From NCBI GenBank assembly GCA_937951875.1, contig CALGAN010000050.1, positions 1 through 7,820 on the forward strand: a DNA stretch of 7,820 nt. Direction: 5' to 3'. A program made the position numbers and the translations under genes. The notes beneath the pieces are model-generated. The model saw only the letters and a list, made by a program, of their open reading frames with translations, made no database searches and had not been told where the DNA came from. Each line of letters starts with the position of its first letter. The stretch's first letter is position 1. The stretch comes from an uncultured Alkalilimnicola sp. GTDB taxonomy: Bacteria > Pseudomonadota > Gammaproteobacteria > Nitrococcales > AK92. This document shows, one piece after another, positions 1 to 7,190 of the stretch.

Positions 1-486
1 GCCGATCCCGCCGCCATCGCGCCCGAAAGCAGCCACGGCGTGCCGCTGCGGATCGTCGGGCCGCGGCCGCCACGGTCGGCGGACCTCGATCCGGCGCCAC
101 GCGTGCGCGGGCTCGACCACATCGTGATCACCACCGCCCAGCCCGAACGCGCGGTCGCCTTCTACGGCGGCAGGCTCGGGCTTGATTTGCGGCTGGACCG
201 GACCAATCCGCAGTGGCAGTCCCGGCTGCTGTTCTTCCGCTGCGGCGACGTGGTCATCGAAATCATGCATGCTCTCGGCCGCGAGGACCGCGATGCGCCC
301 GACAAGGCCTGGGGCCTGGCCTGGCGGGTCGACGACGTCGGCGCCGCGCGCGAGCGGCTGGCCGCCGCCGGCGTCGATGTGTCCGCGGTCAAGCCGGGGC
401 GCAAACCCGGCACCGAGGTATGCACGGTCCGCGATCCCGCCGTCGGCGTTCCCACCCTCCTGATCGGCCCGGCGCGGCAGGGCTGA
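1..486 (+). CDS. VOC (glyoxalase/bleomycin-resistance fold) family protein, C-terminal part
   Basis: The frame is open from base 1, so the gene begins outside the window; 161 residues are visible before the TGA at 484-486. Visible residues 1-20 (ending HGVPLRIVG) look like the last strand of a first VOC domain. Residues about 37-157 form a complete second one: it opens with GLDHIVITT, followed by the helix ERAVAFYGGRLGL, a central FFRCGDVVIEIMH strand and the closing VPTLLIG strand. His40 and Glu87 of the fragment lie where VOC metal ligands usually lie. Tandem VOC domains fit glyoxalase-like or dioxygenase-like members of the superfamily. The substrate cannot be read from the sequence. GTG at 40 is a possible internal start, but the in-frame upstream residues look like real protein, so I treat the gene as 5'-partial. 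The next gene, tesB, is on the same strand after 165 bases. Confidence 0.8.
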   Translation, partial: ADPAAIAPESSHGVPLRIVGPRPPRSADLDPAPRVRGLDHIVITTAQPERAVAFYGGRLGLDLRLDRTNPQWQSRLLFFRCGDVVIEIMHALGREDRDAPDKAWGLAWRVDDVGAARERLAAAGVDVSAVKPGRKPGTEVCTVRDPAVGVPTLLIGPARQG

Positions 487-651
487 CCGGCGCCGGCGCG
501 GCCGACCGGGCGCGGCGGCCGATGCGCGGATTGATGAAATTTGAAACGCGATTCCGCACAATGGGCGCCCGGTTCGCAACTTGCTGCGTCGCAACAGCGA
601 GCGCAACGCAAGCGGCGCGCATGACTTGCGCCGAGCCATCAGGAGAGAGAC

Positions 652-1521
652 ATGTCGGAAGCGCTTAATAAGCTGCTGGAGCTCTTCCAGCTGGAGCAGA
701 TCGAAGAGAACATCTTCCGCGGCGTCAGTCACGACCTGGGTTTCCGCAGCCTGTTCGGCGGGCACGTGCTCGGGCAGGCGCTGCTCGCCGCCGCCCAGAC
801 CGTCGAACCCGATCGGCACGCGCACTCGCTGCACGCCTATTTCCTGCGGCCGGGCGACGCCCACATGCCGATCGTCTATCAGGTCAGCCGCATCCGCGAC
901 GGCCGCGGCTTCACCACCCGCCACGTGCTCGCTATCCAGCGCGGCCGGCCGATCTTCGATATGTCCTGCTCGTTCCACATCAAGGAATCCGGCTTCGATC
1001 ACCAGGATCCGATGCCGCTCGACGTGCCGCCGCCGGAGTCCCTGAAGACCGAGAAGGAAGTGCTGGAGTCGGTGTCGCACCTGATTCCCGAGCGCGAGCG
1101 CTATTCGCTGACCCGCATCCGCCCGGTCGAGAGCCGGCCGGTGGACCCGATGGCCAAGGTCAATCCGGAGCCGCGCGAGCCGGTGAAGTACGTCTGGTTC
1201 AAGGCCGCCGGCCCGATGCCGGACGATCCGCGCCTGCACACGGCGGTGCTGGCCTACGCCTCCGATTTCGACCTGCTCGGCGCCAGCATGCTGCCGCATG
1301 GCGTGTCCTTCATGCGCGAGGACATCATGGCCGCCAGCCTGGACCATGCGCTGTGGATCCACCGGCCGTTCCGTGTCGACGAATGGCTGCTGTACTGCAT
1401 GGACAGCCCCAGCGCCAGCGGCGCCCGCGGTTTCACCCGCGGCAAGATCTACACCCGCGACGGCGTGCTGGTGGCCTCGGTCGCGCAGGAAGGTCTGGTG
1501 CGGCGCATCGCCACGCAATAA
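652..1521 (+). CDS. tesB: Acyl-CoA thioesterase II (TesB)
   Basis: The 289-residue product hydrolyses acyl-CoA thioesters to free fatty acid and CoA in the cytoplasm. Its length is close to E. coli TesB (286 aa) and it has the double-hotdog layout. The N-terminal hotdog (about 1-115) carries FGGHVLGQAL and HSLHAYFLRPGD. The C-terminal hotdog (about 175-285) carries YASDFDLLG, SLDHALWIHRPF, DEWLLYCMDSPSASGARGF and VASVAQEGLVR. Asp205, Ser229 and Gln279 align with the E. coli catalytic residues Asp204, Thr228 and Gln278. Serine for threonine is a conservative change, and from memory it also occurs in pseudomonad homologues. The ATG is preceded by AGGAGA at 641-646 with a 5-base gap, which fixes the start. 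The 165 bases upstream hold no convincing sigma70 promoter and no other gene. The EamA-type exporter follows after 108 bases, so co-transcription is possible but unproven. Confidence 0.95.
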   Translation: MSEALNKLLELFQLEQIEENIFRGVSHDLGFRSLFGGHVLGQALLAAAQTVEPDRHAHSLHAYFLRPGDAHMPIVYQVSRIRDGRGFTTRHVLAIQRGRPIFDMSCSFHIKESGFDHQDPMPLDVPPPESLKTEKEVLESVSHLIPERERYSLTRIRPVESRPVDPMAKVNPEPREPVKYVWFKAAGPMPDDPRLHTAVLAYASDFDLLGASMLPHGVSFMREDIMAASLDHALWIHRPFRVDEWLLYCMDSPSASGARGFTRGKIYTRDGVLVASVAQEGLVRRIATQ

Positions 1522-1564
1522 GCTCTGGCGCGAGCGGCGCGGCCTCGACCGCGCCGTGCCATTT

Positions 1565-1597
1565 CCGGCCGGCGGTAGCCGCGTTGCCGCCGGCCGG
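1565..1597. repeat. Perfect 11-bp inverted repeat between tesB and the EamA gene
   Basis: CCGGCCGGCGG (1565-1575) and its exact reverse complement CCGCCGGCCGG (1587-1597) flank an 11-base loop. The predicted hairpin is all G/C and very stable. No T-run follows on either strand, so it does not meet the usual intrinsic-terminator pattern. It could attenuate transcription, protect an mRNA end, or reflect chance in G+C-rich DNA. Confidence 0.5.
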
Positions 1598-1629
1598 CGC
1601 AGTCTCGCGGCTCGCGTCTCGGAGCGTTC

Positions 1630-2517
1630 ATGCACCCCCGGCATATCCTGATGGCGACCCTGGTGGCGGCGCTGTGGGGCGGCAATTTCGTTGCCGTCAA
1701 GCTAGCGACCACCCAGTTCCCGCCCATTTTCCTGCTGTTCCTGCGCTTCTCCCTGGTTGCCCTGCTGATGTTGCCTTTGGCGCCGCGCATTCCGCGCCGC
1801 TGCCTGGGGCCGGTGCTGGCGGTGTCCGTCACCCTGGCGGTGTTCCATTTCGGTTTGCTGTTCATGGGGGTGCAGCGCATCGAGGCCTCCACGGCAGCCA
1901 TCGCCACGCAGCTGGGCGTGCCGTTCAGCTCGTTGCTGGCGGTGGCGCTGTTCGGTGAGCGGCTGGGCTGGCGCCGCGCGTTGGGGATCGCCGTGGCCTT
2001 CGCCGGGGTGGTGGTGCTGGCCGGCGCGCCGCAGCTGGCGGATGACTGGGTGGGCCTGGGGCTGGTGGTGATCGCCGCTTTCGCCTGGGGCGTGGCCAAC
2101 AGCATCCTCAAGCGCTACGGGCCGTTCGAGCCGAACATGCTCAGCGCCTGGATGGCGCTGTTCGCCGTGCCGCAGCTGCTGCTGGTGTCGGCGCTGACCG
2201 AGCAGGGGCAGTGGCAGAGCCTGTTCGCCGCCGGCTGGGTGGAATGGGGCGCGGTCCTCTACACCGCGGTCGGCGCCAGCGTCATCGCCTACAGTCTCTG
2301 GTACATGCTGCTCAACAGCAACCCGGTCAGCCAGGTGGTGCCCTTCACCTTGCTGGCGCCGGTGTTCGCGGTCATCGCCGCCATGCTGGTGCTGGGCGAA
2401 CCGCTGACCTTGCCGCTGCTGCTGGGCGGCGTGCTGGTGGTGGGCGGCGTGGCGCTGTGCGAGCTGCGTCTGCCGCGCTGGCGCCGTGGGGCCGACTGGG
2501 CCGCGCCGCCGGAGTAG
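1630..2517 (+). CDS. EamA/DMT-superfamily inner-membrane transporter
   Basis: The 295-residue, very hydrophobic product has two tandem EamA repeats (about 7-131 and 143-276), each predicted to give five membrane helices, the 10-TM plan of the drug/metabolite transporter superfamily. Repeat 1 opens with LWGGNFVAVK and ends with FGERLGWRRALGIAVAFAGV. Repeat 2 ends with the matching LGEPLTLPLLLGGVLVVGGV. The sequence resembles E. coli EamA, an exporter of cysteine-pathway metabolites, in length and in both repeat signatures, but substrates vary widely in this family and should not be carried over. The tail after residue 280 is short, basic and then proline-rich. The ATG has GGAG at 1621-1624, 5 bases away, which supports this start. 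The stop lies 6 bases from the stop of the convergent histidine kinase gene, with no terminator hairpin between them. Confidence 0.9.
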   Translation: MHPRHILMATLVAALWGGNFVAVKLATTQFPPIFLLFLRFSLVALLMLPLAPRIPRRCLGPVLAVSVTLAVFHFGLLFMGVQRIEASTAAIATQLGVPFSSLLAVALFGERLGWRRALGIAVAFAGVVVLAGAPQLADDWVGLGLVVIAAFAWGVANSILKRYGPFEPNMLSAWMALFAVPQLLLVSALTEQGQWQSLFAAGWVEWGAVLYTAVGASVIAYSLWYMLLNSNPVSQVVPFTLLAPVFAVIAAMLVLGEPLTLPLLLGGVLVVGGVALCELRLPRWRRGADWAAPPE

Positions 2518-2523
2518 GCGCGC

Positions 2524-4530
2524 TCAGTTTGGCGAGGATTGTTCCTCGGCGTTGGACGGGGTCAGCGGCAGCCGAACGATGAAGGTCGCGCCCCGGCCGC
2601 GTTCGCTGTCGACCGAGATCTCGCCGCCCAGCCGCTCCAGGATGCGGCGCACGATGTACAGCCCCAGCCCCAGGCCGCCGGTGTTCTGGGGCGCTCCGGC
2701 CCGCTCGAACGGCTCGAAGATGCGCGCCTGATCCTTGGCATCGATGCCCACGCCGTGATCCTGGACCGTCAGCACGGCGTGGTCGCCCTGCGTCAGCACC
2801 CGCACTCGGATCGGCCGCTGGGCGCCGTACTTGGCGGCGTTGGTGAGCAGATTGGCCAGCACCTGTTCCATGCGGTAGCGATCCCAGCAGCCGACCACCG
2901 GCGCCGGGGCCTCGAAGCTGACCTCGCAGCCGCTGGTCCGCAGCTGGTCGGCGAACCGCTCCAGCATCTCGGCCGCCAGTTCGGCCAAGTCGAAGCGTTC
3001 GAGCTGGATGGTCAGCTTGCCGGCGTTGATGCGGGTCAGGTCCAGCATCTCGTCCACCAGCCGCGATAGTCGCTCGACTTGCCGATCGGTCTGCTCCACC
3101 AGGTGGCGCATGCGTTGCGGGGAGAGCGCGTCCGGATTGCCTCGGTCGAGCAGGCGCTTGGTTATCTGCGTCTGCAGCCGGATGGTGGTCAGCGGCGTGC
3201 GCAGCTCGTGGCTGACGATGCCGATGAAATCGTCGCGCATGCGCAGCGACGCGCGCGCCTGGTGGTAAAGCGCGGCATTGTCCAGCGCCAGCGCCAGGCG
3301 GGCGGCCAGCTCGCTGGCGAGGCCGAGGTCGTCTTTGCCCAGACGGCGCGCGCCGCTGGTGATCAGCAGCGCGCCGAACACCCGGCCGCGCGCCTGCAGC
3401 GGCGTGCCGATGGCGCTGGTCGGGTTGGCGTCGTTGTCGGTCGCGCCGACGTAGAGCAGCGGCTTGCCGGCGCGCAGCACGGTGCTCGGATCGCAGCATT
3501 TCGGATCGGTGAGCTGCGGCCGCTGGTCGGGTGCGGCGCAGGCCTCGGCCAGCAGGGTCGGCTCGCCCGACCCGTCGCAGTGGTAAATGCGGCAGCAGCC
3601 GCTGAATTGGGCTGCGGTCAGCTCGGCGATCTCGCTGGCCATGCGCTCGTAGTCGAGCGATGCCGATAGGATGCTGCCGGCGTCGGCCAGGAAACGTTGT
3701 CGATCCTCCGCTTGCTTCTGTTCCTCGATGTCGGTGAGGGTGCCGAACCAATGATTGATCGCGCCGCTGGCGTCGCGCATCGGCCAGGCTCGCGCCAGGT
3801 GCCAGCGGTAGACGCCGTCGCGGCGGCGCAGCCGAAAGGCGGTTTCGTGGGCGCGGCCGGCGGCGCGCGCCTGGTTCCAGCTCTCGACCGTGTGAGCCAC
3901 GTCGTCCGGATGCACGCTCTGCAGCCAGCCGAGGCCTCGGGCCTGGGACGGCCGCAGGCCGGTGTAGTCGATCCAGCGCTGATTGACGAAGGTGCCGCGG
4001 CCGTTGGCGTCGCAGGTATAGACCAGGTGCGGGATGGTTTCGGCGACGGTGCGGAACTGCGCTTCCCGCTGGCTGAGCGCTTCGATCAGGATGCGGCTGT
4101 CGGTGACGTCCTCCAGGACCTGCACCAGTTCGCTGACGGCGCCGTTGGGTGTCTTGATCGGCAGCAGGTGCGAGCGCACCCAGCGCGGGCGCCCGGTAAG
4201 CCCGTTGCGGGCCGGGTCGTAGAGCAAGTCGGGCAGGCGCGTGGCTTCGCCGGCGAAGCCGCGCTCGACCAGGGGGATCGCGCCGCAGGCGTGCAGCTCG
4301 TCGTCCTGCAGGATGTTGTAATCGGTCGCGTCCTCCAGCCGTGTGCCGGTGAGGAGCGCGGCGGCGCGATTGGCATAAATGCAGCGGCCATCGGGCCGGA
4401 AAAAGCGGAAGCCTACCGGCGACAGCTCGATGGCGTGACGGAACCGTCTGGCGCTCAGCCGGCTGTAGTTGGGCCTCATGGGAATGCGGAACGACGCGGC
4501 GATGGGCGTGTTGGTGTCCATAGGGTCCAT
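2524..4530 (-). CDS. PAS-PAS-GAF sensor histidine kinase (orphan)
   Basis: This 668-residue sensor kinase has no membrane helix or signal peptide, so it is probably cytoplasmic. Domains in order: PAS 1 (about 28-145), PAS 2 with its PAC tail (about 155-275), a divergent GAF (about 280-425), HisKA (about 430-500) and HATPase_c (about 545-656). The phospho-acceptor is His441 in the H-box SHELRTPL. The ATP site shows the N-box NLLTNAAKYG (Asn564 region), the G1 box DHGVGI (591-596), the F-box IFEPFER and the G2 box GGLGLGLYIV. All catalytic boxes are intact, so an active autokinase is expected. No receiver domain is fused and no response regulator lies nearby. The GAF region has an unusual cluster of six cysteines (312, 313, 318, 331, 345, 346). 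The start at 4530 has AAGG 9 bases upstream; ATGs at 4521 and 4479 are alternatives. The dioxygenase gene is transcribed divergently. Confidence 0.93.
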   Translation of the reverse strand: MDPMDTNTPIAASFRIPMRPNYSRLSARRFRHAIELSPVGFRFFRPDGRCIYANRAAALLTGTRLEDATDYNILQDDELHACGAIPLVERGFAGEATRLPDLLYDPARNGLTGRPRWVRSHLLPIKTPNGAVSELVQVLEDVTDSRILIEALSQREAQFRTVAETIPHLVYTCDANGRGTFVNQRWIDYTGLRPSQARGLGWLQSVHPDDVAHTVESWNQARAAGRAHETAFRLRRRDGVYRWHLARAWPMRDASGAINHWFGTLTDIEEQKQAEDRQRFLADAGSILSASLDYERMASEIAELTAAQFSGCCRIYHCDGSGEPTLLAEACAAPDQRPQLTDPKCCDPSTVLRAGKPLLYVGATDNDANPTSAIGTPLQARGRVFGALLITSGARRLGKDDLGLASELAARLALALDNAALYHQARASLRMRDDFIGIVSHELRTPLTTIRLQTQITKRLLDRGNPDALSPQRMRHLVEQTDRQVERLSRLVDEMLDLTRINAGKLTIQLERFDLAELAAEMLERFADQLRTSGCEVSFEAPAPVVGCWDRYRMEQVLANLLTNAAKYGAQRPIRVRVLTQGDHAVLTVQDHGVGIDAKDQARIFEPFERAGAPQNTGGLGLGLYIVRRILERLGGEISVDSERGRGATFIVRLPLTPSNAEEQSSPN

Positions 4531-4712
4531 CCAGCTAGACCTTGACCGGTCGGTTGTCGTGCCGTCACTGGCTCTATTGTCCTTGTTGTAGACGCGGCCG
4601 GCACCGGCGCAAGGGCGGGGAATACCCTAGCCGGATGATTCGGTGCGTGCCTGCGCGACATTTGGGGGCGGCGCCGCGGCTGGCAAAGTCGGACGGAAAC
4701 GATTTTTCGCCG

Positions 4713-4739
4713 TTGCGTGGTCTTTTGGCTATTTAGAAT
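4713..4739 (+). promoter_or_regulatory. Weak sigma70-like promoter candidate for the dioxygenase gene
   Basis: TAGAAT at 4734-4739 matches the -10 consensus at five of six positions. TTGCGT at 4713-4718 is a poor -35 at a short 15-base spacing. The candidate sits in the A+T-richest stretch of the divergent region between the histidine kinase and the dioxygenase, about 75 bases before the dioxygenase start. The location is plausible but the match is weak. Confidence 0.25.
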
Positions 4740-4782
4740 GTTGTGTCTCTGGCGCTCGCTGGGCTAAAAATTGGGCGCCGCT

Positions 4783-4817
4783 AGGAGGTGCGGTTAGTAA
4801 AAGCAATGGAATGCTAA
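4783..4817 (+). promoter_or_regulatory. Strong Shine-Dalgarno and possible mini-cistron ahead of the dioxygenase
   Basis: AGGAGG at 4783-4788 is the best ribosome-binding site in this part of the window, yet it lies 22 bases before the ATG at 4811 and 28 before the ATG at 4817, too far for normal use. Between them is ATG GAA TGC TAA (4806-4817), a three-codon reading frame whose stop overlaps the ATG at 4817 as TAATG. One reading is translational coupling through a tiny leader. The other is that the purine run is coincidental. Confidence 0.3.
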
Positions 4818-5668
4818 TGGATATAGCATCGGTAATTACGCGCATTGCGCGTGGCGAAGTTTCCTATGCGCTTGGCCGCTTCCAGACGGTGCGGACCTGC
4901 TACAGCGCCGTGCGAAGGCTGCTGGAGCCGAAAACGTCGGTCGCCCACGGCGCGGCCGGGACCAAGACCATTTTCCCGGACCTGGACATCGCCGCCGCCG
5001 TCGCCGCGATCCGGCGGGACGCCGTCTTCACCGGGCTGCGCCTGCCGCCGGCGCTGACCGCGGAAATCGAGGCGTTCTGCAGGACCGAGCCGCTGTTCGC
5101 CCGGCACGATCCGGCCGGTCCGCGCTTCTATTACCACCAGGTCCGCGGCGGTTTCGCGCCGGACGGGCGCAAGGTCGCCATCGGGCCAATCACCGATCCG
5201 CTGCGCTGCCCGGCGGTGCGCGCCGTGGCCGAAGATCCGGCGCTGTGGGCGCTGGTGCGGGCCTATCTCGGCTACCGCCCGAGAAGGGCCGAAACGCTGC
5301 TGTACTGGAGTTTCGCCTCTCGCTTCGCGGCGGAAGAGCGCCGCCGCCTCAAGCAGCACGTCATCGACTATCACTACGACGTCGGCGGCTTCAACTTCGT
5401 CTACGTCAGCTTCTACATCATCGACTGCACACTGGCGTCCGGCGCGCACGTCATGGTGAAAGGCTCGCATCGGCGCAAACCGCTGCGGATGCTGCTCGGC
5501 TCCGCCGTGGCCAGCGAGCGAGAGGTTTACCGCCAATTCGGCAAGGAAAACGAAATCGTCATCGAAGGTCCGGCGGGCACCGGCTTCATCCAAGACCCGG
5601 CCTGCTACCACCGGGCGTCGCCGCCGATCGACGGCGATCGGCTATGGCTGCAGATCCGGTTCAGTTGA
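4817..5668 (+). CDS. Phytanoyl-CoA dioxygenase (PhyH) family Fe(II)/2-oxoglutarate oxygenase
   Basis: The 283-residue product (from 4817) is predicted to use Fe(II), O2 and 2-oxoglutarate to hydroxylate an unidentified small molecule. The jelly-roll facial triad is visible: His186 and Asp188 in YHYDVGGFNF, and the distal His265 in CYHRASPP. Arg275, ten residues on, is in the place of the 2-oxoglutarate-binding arginine, and Arg281 is an alternative. FYIIDCTLASGAHVMVKGSHRR matches the family's HxD-to-turn region, although an Asp/Glu-rich segment common in others is missing. The roughly 50-residue N-terminal segment is basic and not recognised. The frame stays open back to 4643, but that upstream part reads like non-coding DNA. 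I chose 4817 for its TAATG overlap and a weak GGA; ATG 4811 would add two residues. The gene diverges from the sensor kinase and converges, with a 29-base gap, on the membrane-protein gene. Confidence 0.8.
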   Translation: MDIASVITRIARGEVSYALGRFQTVRTCYSAVRRLLEPKTSVAHGAAGTKTIFPDLDIAAAVAAIRRDAVFTGLRLPPALTAEIEAFCRTEPLFARHDPAGPRFYYHQVRGGFAPDGRKVAIGPITDPLRCPAVRAVAEDPALWALVRAYLGYRPRRAETLLYWSFASRFAAEERRRLKQHVIDYHYDVGGFNFVYVSFYIIDCTLASGAHVMVKGSHRRKPLRMLLGSAVASEREVYRQFGKENEIVIEGPAGTGFIQDPACYHRASPPIDGDRLWLQIRFS

Positions 5669-5697
5669 CATGCGTTTTGACGGCGTAGCGAAGCTTG

Positions 5698-6804
5698 TCA
5701 GCCGAGCTCGGCCATGGCGCCTATGGTTTTGCAGACCGCGTAGATCAGAAAGGTGGTTATGCCGAATCCGAGGGCTTCCAACACGCCGGGCGGCCAGCGG
5801 AGCAACAGCCAGATGCCGACGAAGATGGTCAGATAGCTCCACAGGAAATAGTCCACCTGCTTGCCTAGGTTGTGCTTGAGCCGGGGCAGCGAAATGCCGA
5901 CCCCGAGCGCGATCAACGGCGCGATGATGGTCCACAGCCCGAGCAGCTGGCCGTCGAGCACACGCCCTAGCGCGGCGTAGCCGCCGGTCAGCAGCGCGAA
6001 TCCGAGCGCCACCATGAACGCCACCAGGCCCCAATGAAGCCGGGTCGTCTCGATGTGGCGGCGGATCGCCGCGGCGTCGTGGTGGCAGTGCTTCACCGCA
6101 TACGCCAGATCGCGCCGCTGGCCCCAGTGCAACCGGGGCAACGTGCTCCAAATCCGCTTGCTGCCGGTATCCAGCAGGTGACAACGAATGAATACGTAAG
6201 TGCGCGGATTGATGCTTACCTTGAGGCGTTTCAGCCGCTCGCGCAGCAGCGGGCGAAGCACGTGATTGCCCAACACCACAAGATCGAAAATGATGTTGAG
6301 CTTGGGCGGGCGTAGTCTGCGAAAAAGCGAGAAACGCTTGGCGGGCGCTTCCGGCTCATCGTCGCCGAATTCCTTTTTTAATCGTTCCCCAACTGCCAGA
6401 AGCCGCTGGCGGTCGATGCCCTCGGCAAGCTGCCCGTCGGCGATCAGAACGATTTTCACCACCAGCGGCGTGAGTTTGACCAGAATCCGCGCGAAATAGG
6501 GCTGCAGCTCGAGCAGCGGCGGCAGGGCGATCAGCTGCTCGCCGCCGATCCTGCCGTTCCCCAGCGGACACGGGAAGGGACCGCCGGCCGGCCGCCAGAC
6601 GTCCTGCTCGCGCCCGGTTTCCCGCAACAAAGCGTCGAGCAGCTCGGCGTGCTTGGCCTGGTCGGGTTGGGCGGCGAGCTCGTCCAAGGCTTTCTCCCAG
6701 CGCTGCTGGTTACGCCGCAGGCCCTCCTCATCCACGTCGGCGAGCAGGGCATAGCCTTGTTCCAGTTGCAGCCGATGGACGAAGTTGGTGAGGTAGCTGG
6801 TCAT
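5698..6804 (-). CDS. Uncharacterised protein with four C-terminal membrane helices
   Basis: I do not recognise this 368-residue protein. Residues 1 to about 255 are hydrophilic and rich in charged residues and leucine, with helical character near the N-terminus and one moderately hydrophobic stretch (about 90-123) that may be amphipathic. A central basic part (about 157-235) includes RLRPPKLNIIFDLVVLGNH and RTYVFIRCHLL. Four membrane helices follow at about 257-279, 287-305, 319-336 and 340-365. A histidine/cysteine patch, KHCHHD (about 238-243), lies just before the first helix, a possible metal-binding spot. No enzymatic motif is seen. The ATG at 6804 has AAGGA 8 bases upstream; the ATG at 6813 has its purine run directly abutting, so 6804 is preferred. 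Codon usage matches the neighbouring genes. Its 3' end faces the dioxygenase gene. Confidence 0.82.
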   Translation of the reverse strand: MTSYLTNFVHRLQLEQGYALLADVDEEGLRRNQQRWEKALDELAAQPDQAKHAELLDALLRETGREQDVWRPAGGPFPCPLGNGRIGGEQLIALPPLLELQPYFARILVKLTPLVVKIVLIADGQLAEGIDRQRLLAVGERLKKEFGDDEPEAPAKRFSLFRRLRPPKLNIIFDLVVLGNHVLRPLLRERLKRLKVSINPRTYVFIRCHLLDTGSKRIWSTLPRLHWGQRRDLAYAVKHCHHDAAAIRRHIETTRLHWGLVAFMVALGFALLTGGYAALGRVLDGQLLGLWTIIAPLIALGVGISLPRLKHNLGKQVDYFLWSYLTIFVGIWLLLRWPPGVLEALGFGITTFLIYAVCKTIGAMAELG

Positions 6805-6826
6805 GTCCGGCATCCTTTCCCGGCAT

Positions 6827-7190
6827 CGTTCTCCTTGTTGTTGCGCAAGGAGATTATTGGCGGACGATGGCGAGGTCTAGCCTCGGCGGCTTGCGGTAGT
6901 CGCTTTGGGCTAGGGGGCTGTGTTGCGCCCGAACTCAGGGGGAGAACGCTACGCACGGCATTCTTATTTTAAGTTGAGGCCTATCGTGAAATAGCGGCCG
7001 ACCGTAGGTCACAACGTAAAAAAACATGCAGCGCGGACCCTTTTTCCATCGATGCGGGGTCGCAGGATAAGCCCGATCGAGCACACCTTGCGTTAGGGCG
7101 TTTGGGCAGCATCGCCGCCTTTATGGCCGGAGCTGGTGCTCTTTTCCTACAGTTACATACGTAAGGAGGCCATGCTTTCTTCCCGAGTCA
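6827..7190. other. Gene-free intergenic stretch
   Basis: No reading frame here looks protein-like on either strand and no RNA gene is recognised. On the minus strand TAAAAT (about 6971-6966) resembles a -10 element for the membrane-protein gene, but no convincing -35 is present and the site is about 160 bases from the start codon. The part from about 7100 may hold the degraded upstream part of the YeiH-type remnant. Base composition is visibly less G+C-biased than in the coding regions. Confidence 0.6.
6830..6853 (-). promoter_or_regulatory. Leader hairpin that would sequester a Shine-Dalgarno sequence
   Basis: Read on the minus strand, TCTCCTTG (6853-6846) pairs perfectly with CAAGGAGA (6837-6830) across an 8-base loop. 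The right arm contains AAGGAGA, a strong ribosome-binding sequence 4 bases before an ATG at 6826. That ATG opens a 32-codon frame (to 6728) overlapping the membrane-protein gene in another frame. The hairpin therefore covers a ribosome site just upstream of the true start. It may be regulatory or fortuitous. Confidence 0.35.

Noticed and set aside
531..562. Promoter for tesB (TTGATG or TTGAAA with CACAAT)
   Set aside because: Spacing is 20 or about 10 bases rather than 16-18 and the -10 match is poor.
2539..4545. Long plus-strand open frames opposite the histidine kinase
   Set aside because: They are antisense shadows in G+C-rich DNA. Their translations are low-complexity Ala/Gly/Arg/Val-rich, while the minus strand has all kinase boxes.
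4643..4810. Upstream extension of the dioxygenase reading frame
   Set aside because: The extra 56-58 residues show no family similarity, the DNA is promoter-like and A+T-richer, and better start candidates lie at 4811 and 4817.
4838..4852. Inverted repeat ACGCGC-ATT-GCGCGT near the dioxygenase start
   Set aside because: A 6-base arm inside coding sequence (Thr-Arg-Ile-Ala-Arg codons) is not strong enough to call an operator.
5701..5712. Perfect palindrome GCCGAGCTCGGC between convergent genes
   Set aside because: It lies in the final codons of the membrane-protein gene, has no loop or T-run, and is short enough to be chance in this base composition.
7018..7067. Terminator-like GACCC/GGGTC pair around a T5 run
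   Set aside because: The arms are only about 5 bases, the loop is long and the T-run is inside the loop rather than after the stem.
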